Notes under the pieces: generated by a model
The model's input: the letters and a program-made list of their open reading frames with translations, nothing else
What the model was told of the DNA's origin: nothing
Databases searched by the model: none
Position numbers and translations under genes: made by a program
Assembly (NCBI RefSeq): GCF_000425665.1
Contig: NZ_AUDW01000025.1
Location: forward strand, 1-47,286
Direction of reading: 5' to 3'
Source of the DNA: Gemella cuniculi DSM 15828
Lineage (GTDB): Bacteria > Bacillota > Bacilli > Staphylococcales > Gemellaceae
DNA: 47,286 nucleotides
Shown: positions 44,256 through 47,286 of the stretch, one piece after another
Position numbering within the stretch: position 1 is the stretch's first letter
Layout: every line of letters begins with the position of its first letter

Positions 44256-45044
44256 TTAAAATATAACTATAAACATTGTAATTGTTATAATTAATACATA
44301 GCTTAAATAATCCAATTTTTTATATTTAAGTACTTTATAACGAGTTCTACTATTTGTTGTCGAAAAACCTCTAACTTCCATTGCTGTTGCAAGCTCATCT
44401 GCTCTTTTTAAAGTTGCAATAAATAATGGTATCAATATTGGAATAAATTTTCTAGTTTTTTGAATAAGGTTTCCCTCATTAAAGTCTGAACCACGTGATA
44501 TTTGTGCATTAATAATTCTATTAGTTTCTTCCAAAATTGTCGGAATAAATCTTAATGAAATTGATAAAACCAATGCAAAAGTTGAAATAGGTATTCCTAC
44601 TTTTTTTAGAAATCCTAGACTTTTTTCAATAGCGTGAGTTATTTCATTAGGTGAGGTAGTTGCCATAAAAACAACCATTATCATTACTACCAAGCAAAAC
44701 CTTACAGTAATCAACAAAATACCCTGCAACGCTCCGCTATATAAAACAAAACCATAAAACTCAAAAATCACCTTTCCTGATCTGTTAAATACCAAATGAA
44801 CTAATGAAGTAAATAAAATTAAAAAACTTATTGACTTAATGCTATTTAATAAAAAACTAATATTAGTTTTAGAAAAAATAGTTGCCAATAACAACACAAC
44901 TGATAGTATTAAAAATTCTGCTATATTATTCGAAATAAAAACATCTATCAAATAACAAATAACAAAAAACAATTTCAATCTAGGATCTAAATTATGAATA
45001 ACTGTGTTTAATGGCATATATTTACTTATAAAAGAATTATTCAT
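44256..45044 (-). CDS. ecfT: ECF transporter transmembrane subunit EcfT
   Basis: 262-residue membrane protein that links the two ATPases to exchangeable vitamin-binding S components. About five membrane helices. The two coupling-helix motifs are visible: AQISRGSDFNEG and MEVRGFSTTNSRTRYK (family AxRG-type). It begins with the typical YMPLNTVIHNLDPRLKLFF. It overlaps ecfA2 by 8 nt. No S component lies in the window, as expected for a shared (group II) module. Confidence 0.93.
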   Translation of the reverse strand: MNNSFISKYMPLNTVIHNLDPRLKLFFVICYLIDVFISNNIAEFLILSVVLLLATIFSKTNISFLLNSIKSISFLILFTSLVHLVFNRSGKVIFEFYGFVLYSGALQGILLITVRFCLVVMIMVVFMATTSPNEITHAIEKSLGFLKKVGIPISTFALVLSISLRFIPTILEETNRIINAQISRGSDFNEGNLIQKTRKFIPILIPLFIATLKRADELATAMEVRGFSTTNSRTRYKVLKYKKLDYLSYVLIITITMFIVIF

Positions 45045-45927
45045 TATTTTCTTTTCCTTTTAATTTTATTTTCAACTGTTCTATAAGTTGATCGTATTTC
45101 CTAGGAAATATGCCTATGTCAATATTTTTTTCTAGCAATCTTTTATAAAACTCAATTACTTCTGGTCGTCTCAAAGAATTTTCAGCAAGGATTTTATCAT
45201 TTAAAAATAATTCTTCTACTTCACCCTCAAAAACTATTTGCCCTTTGTTTAGAACAATTACCTTTTGACCATACTCTAACACATAATCCATATTATGTGT
45301 TACTAAAACTATTGTCATATTAAATTTAGTCTGTAAATCCTTTACCAAATTCATTATTTCAGTTCGACTCTTATAATCAAGAGCAACTGTTGGCTCATCA
45401 AGAATTAAAACTTTTGGTTCCAACGCTAAAACTCCACATAAGGCAACTTTCCTCATCTCTCCACCTGAAAGTTCAAATGGAGATTTTTCTAAATAACTTT
45501 CATCTAATCCAACCAACTTAATTAAATCTTTTGCTTTTTTTACTGCTACATCTTCTGCTATACCATAATTCAGTGGTGCAAAAATAATATCTTTTAAGAC
45601 ACTCGTTTCAAAAAGTTGTTGTTCAGAAAATTGAAAAAGAACAGCTACATCTTCTCTAAGCTCCTTTAAAACTTTTGCGAGTTTTTTTCTCTCTTTTTTA
45701 TTTTTAGGAAGGGTAATTAGAGTCGTTCCAACACTCACTTCCCCACTACTAGGAACGAGTAAGCCATTTATATGCTCTATTAATGTAGATTTCCCACTAC
45801 CAGTTTCTCCTACAATAACTGTATAACTTCCACTTTCTATTTCTAAATCAATATCTTTTAATACTTCTCTTTTATAAGGAGTTTTATCGTTGTAAATATA
45901 TTTCACATTTTTTAAACTAATTCGCAT
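45037..45927 (-). CDS. ecfA2: ECF transporter ATPase EcfA2
   Basis: 296-residue ABC ATPase. Walker A is VGETGSGKSTL, Q-loop is FQFSEQQLFE, signature is LSGGEMRKVALCGVLAL, Walker B is VLILDEPTVALD and the switch His is in VTHNMDYV. The FPRKYDQLIEQL tail after GIFP marks the A2 member of the pair. It overlaps ecfA1 by 16 nt. In Bacillus truA follows ecfT; here Sua5 does. Confidence 0.93.
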   Translation of the reverse strand: MRISLKNVKYIYNDKTPYKREVLKDIDLEIESGSYTVIVGETGSGKSTLIEHINGLLVPSSGEVSVGTTLITLPKNKKERKKLAKVLKELREDVAVLFQFSEQQLFETSVLKDIIFAPLNYGIAEDVAVKKAKDLIKLVGLDESYLEKSPFELSGGEMRKVALCGVLALEPKVLILDEPTVALDYKSRTEIMNLVKDLQTKFNMTIVLVTHNMDYVLEYGQKVIVLNKGQIVFEGEVEELFLNDKILAENSLRRPEVIEFYKRLLEKNIDIGIFPRKYDQLIEQLKIKLKGKENNE

Positions 45928-46733
45928 AATTTATCCACTACATCCTCCTCATTCTCATTTATTAGAAACACTTCTTTTTTCAAATGTTTATTTAAATCTC
46001 TTTTAATCTTTTCTAAAAAAGGTATTTCCAAAAAATATTCCTCAAGAATTCCAAAATTAGTGTACAATTCTTCATAGCTACCTTGATAAGCTATTTTACC
46101 TTTTTCCAAAACAACTATACTATCAGAATACACACTCTCTTCCCCATCATGCGTTATCGAAATAATGGTTATATTTTGAGTTTTATTAATTTTTTTTATA
46201 TATTCAAGAATATTTTTTTTTGCATTTGGATCAAGCATACTTGTTGCCTCATCTAATATTAGTATTTCCGGTTTTAAAGCTAAAGAAGCAGCGATAGCAA
46301 CTCTTTGTTTTTGTCCACCTGAAAGTGCTGAAGGTTCATATTTTCTATACTCTGGCATATCAACTATAGATAAAACCTCATCAATTATTTCATCCATTTT
46401 ATCTGGTGAAATATTTTTATTTTCTAGCCCAAAAGCAATATCTTCTTCAACAGTCGCACCTACAAATTGATTATCAGGATTTTGAAATACTACAGCTACT
46501 TTATTACGAATATTACTATAAATCTCTTTAGAGTATATTCTATTCTCCAAAAAAATTTCGCCATCAGTAGCCAAGTTCTGCCCATAAAGTAGTTTCATCA
46601 AAGTAGATTTTCCACTACCATTTTTCCCAAGTATGCTAACCCATGTTCCTTTTTTTATTTCTAAATTAATATCTTCAAGTACATTTTCATTTGAATTTGA
46701 ATATTTAAAAAATACATTTTCAAATTTTATCAT
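45912..46733 (-). CDS. ecfA1: ECF transporter ATPase EcfA1
   Basis: 273-residue ABC ATPase. Walker A is LGKNGSGKSTLMKLLYG, the Q-loop is VFQNPDNQFVGATVEEDIAF (the QNPDNQ text is typical of EcfA1), signature is LSGGQKQRVAIAASLAL, Walker B is ILILDEATSMLDP and the switch His is in ITHDGEE. First gene of ecfA1-A2-T, powering uptake of vitamins such as riboflavin or folate, depending on S components elsewhere. AAGG lies 8 nt before the ATG. Confidence 0.94.
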   Translation of the reverse strand: MIKFENVFFKYSNSNENVLEDINLEIKKGTWVSILGKNGSGKSTLMKLLYGQNLATDGEIFLENRIYSKEIYSNIRNKVAVVFQNPDNQFVGATVEEDIAFGLENKNISPDKMDEIIDEVLSIVDMPEYRKYEPSALSGGQKQRVAIAASLALKPEILILDEATSMLDPNAKKNILEYIKKINKTQNITIISITHDGEESVYSDSIVVLEKGKIAYQGSYEELYTNFGILEEYFLEIPFLEKIKRDLNKHLKKEVFLINENEEDVVDKLCELV

Positions 46734-46765
46734 TTTTTTATCCTTATCATTTAAAGTATCAATTA

Positions 46766-46794
46766 ATTATACCAAATATCTACATATTTCTCAA
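46766..46794 (-). promoter_or_regulatory. Promoter of ecfA1-ecfA2-ecfT
   Basis: Minus strand TTGAGA (46794-46789), 17-nt spacer ending TGG, TATAAT (46771-46766). Extended -10. 32 nt before the ecfA1 start codon. Confidence 0.75.
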
Positions 46795-46799
46795 ACCAA

Positions 46800-46969
46800 A
46801 AAAAGATAAAAATAACTTATTTGCACACTACTTAAACAAATTATTAATTTTGACGAATATAAATAATTCCTAATTATCATTTTAAAAATCTATTCTACAT
46901 CCGATAAACATAATGACTGTTTAACAAGAATTATATAATTTCATATGAATTAACTTTATATAAAATTTA
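46800..46969. other. Empty intergenic stretch
   Basis: AT-rich DNA between the LPXTG-gene terminator and the ecf promoter. I see no ORF, repeat or leader in it. Confidence 0.5.
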
Positions 46970-47003
46970 AAAATCCTAAGCAACACATGTCGCCTAGGAT
47001 TTT
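46970..47003 (-). terminator. Terminator of the LPXTG gene
   Basis: AAAATCCTAAGC (46970-46981) with GCCTAGGATTTT (46992-47003), 12 bp with one G-U, 10-nt loop. The minus strand continues TAAATTTTATAT. It lies 31 nt past the stop. Confidence 0.75.
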
Positions 47004-47034
47004 CATTTTTATTTTATTATTCTAAATTTAATAA

Positions 47035-47286
47035 TTAATTTAGATATTTTTTTCTACCTATTACAAATAGAGCTAATACAGAAATTATTGCTCCTACTCC
47101 TCCAAGTCCACTATCTGTTAATCCTGTTCTTGGTAATCTTGGAGTTGGTGGCGGTGGTAATAATCTATTTGTTAAATTATAACCTTTAACTATTGTTTGA
47201 TAACCAACTACTCTTTCTTCGTCTATTGTATACTTGATTTCTTTTCCATCTTTGTATTTATCTAAATTATCAAAGCTATATTTCCA
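47035..47286 (-). CDS. LPXTG cell-wall-anchored protein with Cna-B domain (C-terminus only)
   Basis: Frame open from the right edge, 83 residues. It starts inside a Cna B-type fold (FDNLDKYKDGKEIKYTIDEE, VVGYQ, GYNLTNR), which in pilins and collagen adhesins forms repeated stalk domains. A proline stretch (LLPPPPTPR) leads to the sorting motif LPRTG, then a hydrophobic helix and the basic end GRKKYLN. Sortase would cut between Thr and Gly and link the protein to peptidoglycan. The N-terminal bulk lies outside the window, so length and ligand cannot be judged. Confidence 0.92.
   Translation of the reverse strand, partial: WKYSFDNLDKYKDGKEIKYTIDEERVVGYQTIVKGYNLTNRLLPPPPTPRLPRTGLTDSGLGGVGAIISVLALFVIGRKKYLN

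Noticed and set aside
1-47286. CRISPR array, tRNA or rRNA genes, prophage or toxin-antitoxin modules
   Set aside because: No regularly spaced repeats, cloverleaf-like sequences, rRNA text or phage-type genes were seen while reading both strands.

Overview
This is an AT-rich (about 30% GC by eye) chromosomal segment of a low-GC Gram-positive (Bacillota). My best guess is a Gemella-like coccus. Supporting signs are a dlt operon, an L27 with the Prp-cleaved N-terminal extension, a streptococcal (RexB) type AddB, a thrS T-box, LPXTG surface anchoring, and uppS-cdsA-rseP without an intervening dxr. The genus is inference. No tRNA, rRNA or CRISPR array was seen. Every convincing gene lies on the minus strand except an IS30-type transposase remnant at the left edge, so genes below are read from high to low coordinates.

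Right end to centre: the C-terminus of an LPXTG/Cna-B surface protein runs off the window (47035-47286). Then come ecfA1-ecfA2-ecfT (vitamin ECF module) and a Sua5-type tRNA t6A enzyme. A three-gene envelope cluster follows: GT2 glycosyltransferase, polytopic GT-C-like protein and membrane-anchored LRR protein. Next are a T-box-controlled thrS with ppiB, a uracil permease, yidC, the rplU-prp-rpmA ribosomal operon with its L21 leader, and a Na/Pi cotransporter with a possible 31-residue membrane protein.

Centre: a long collinear run, pnp-ylbG-rsmD-coaD-murG-PAP2 phosphatase-yhdT-panF, couples RNA turnover, CoA synthesis (pantothenate uptake and CoaD) and lipid II synthesis. A 58-residue protein and a LysM membrane protein follow. 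Then a padR gene sits upstream of a three-gene catabolic-looking operon (type I CoA-transferase, OFA-family transporter, FabK-like flavoprotein). Its promoter carries a perfect PadR-type box (ATGT-N8-ACAT) over the -35.

Left part: uppS-cdsA-rseP, a candidate plus-strand small RNA, sbcD-sbcC-addB for double-strand-break processing, then dltA-B-C-D for D-alanylation of teichoic acids. The usual dltX upstream of dltA is missing. A small overlooked ORF at the 3' end of the operon has a transmembrane segment and ends in YVYSNF, which matches the DltX C-terminal signature, so dltX appears to have moved to the end of the operon. A gltS glutamate symporter and the IS30 remnant close the window.

The best leads for something new are the 3'-located DltX candidate, the PadR-controlled CoA-transferase/OFA/FabK-like operon, the GT2/GT-C/LRR cluster, the candidate sRNA, and the very small membrane protein behind the phosphate transporter.
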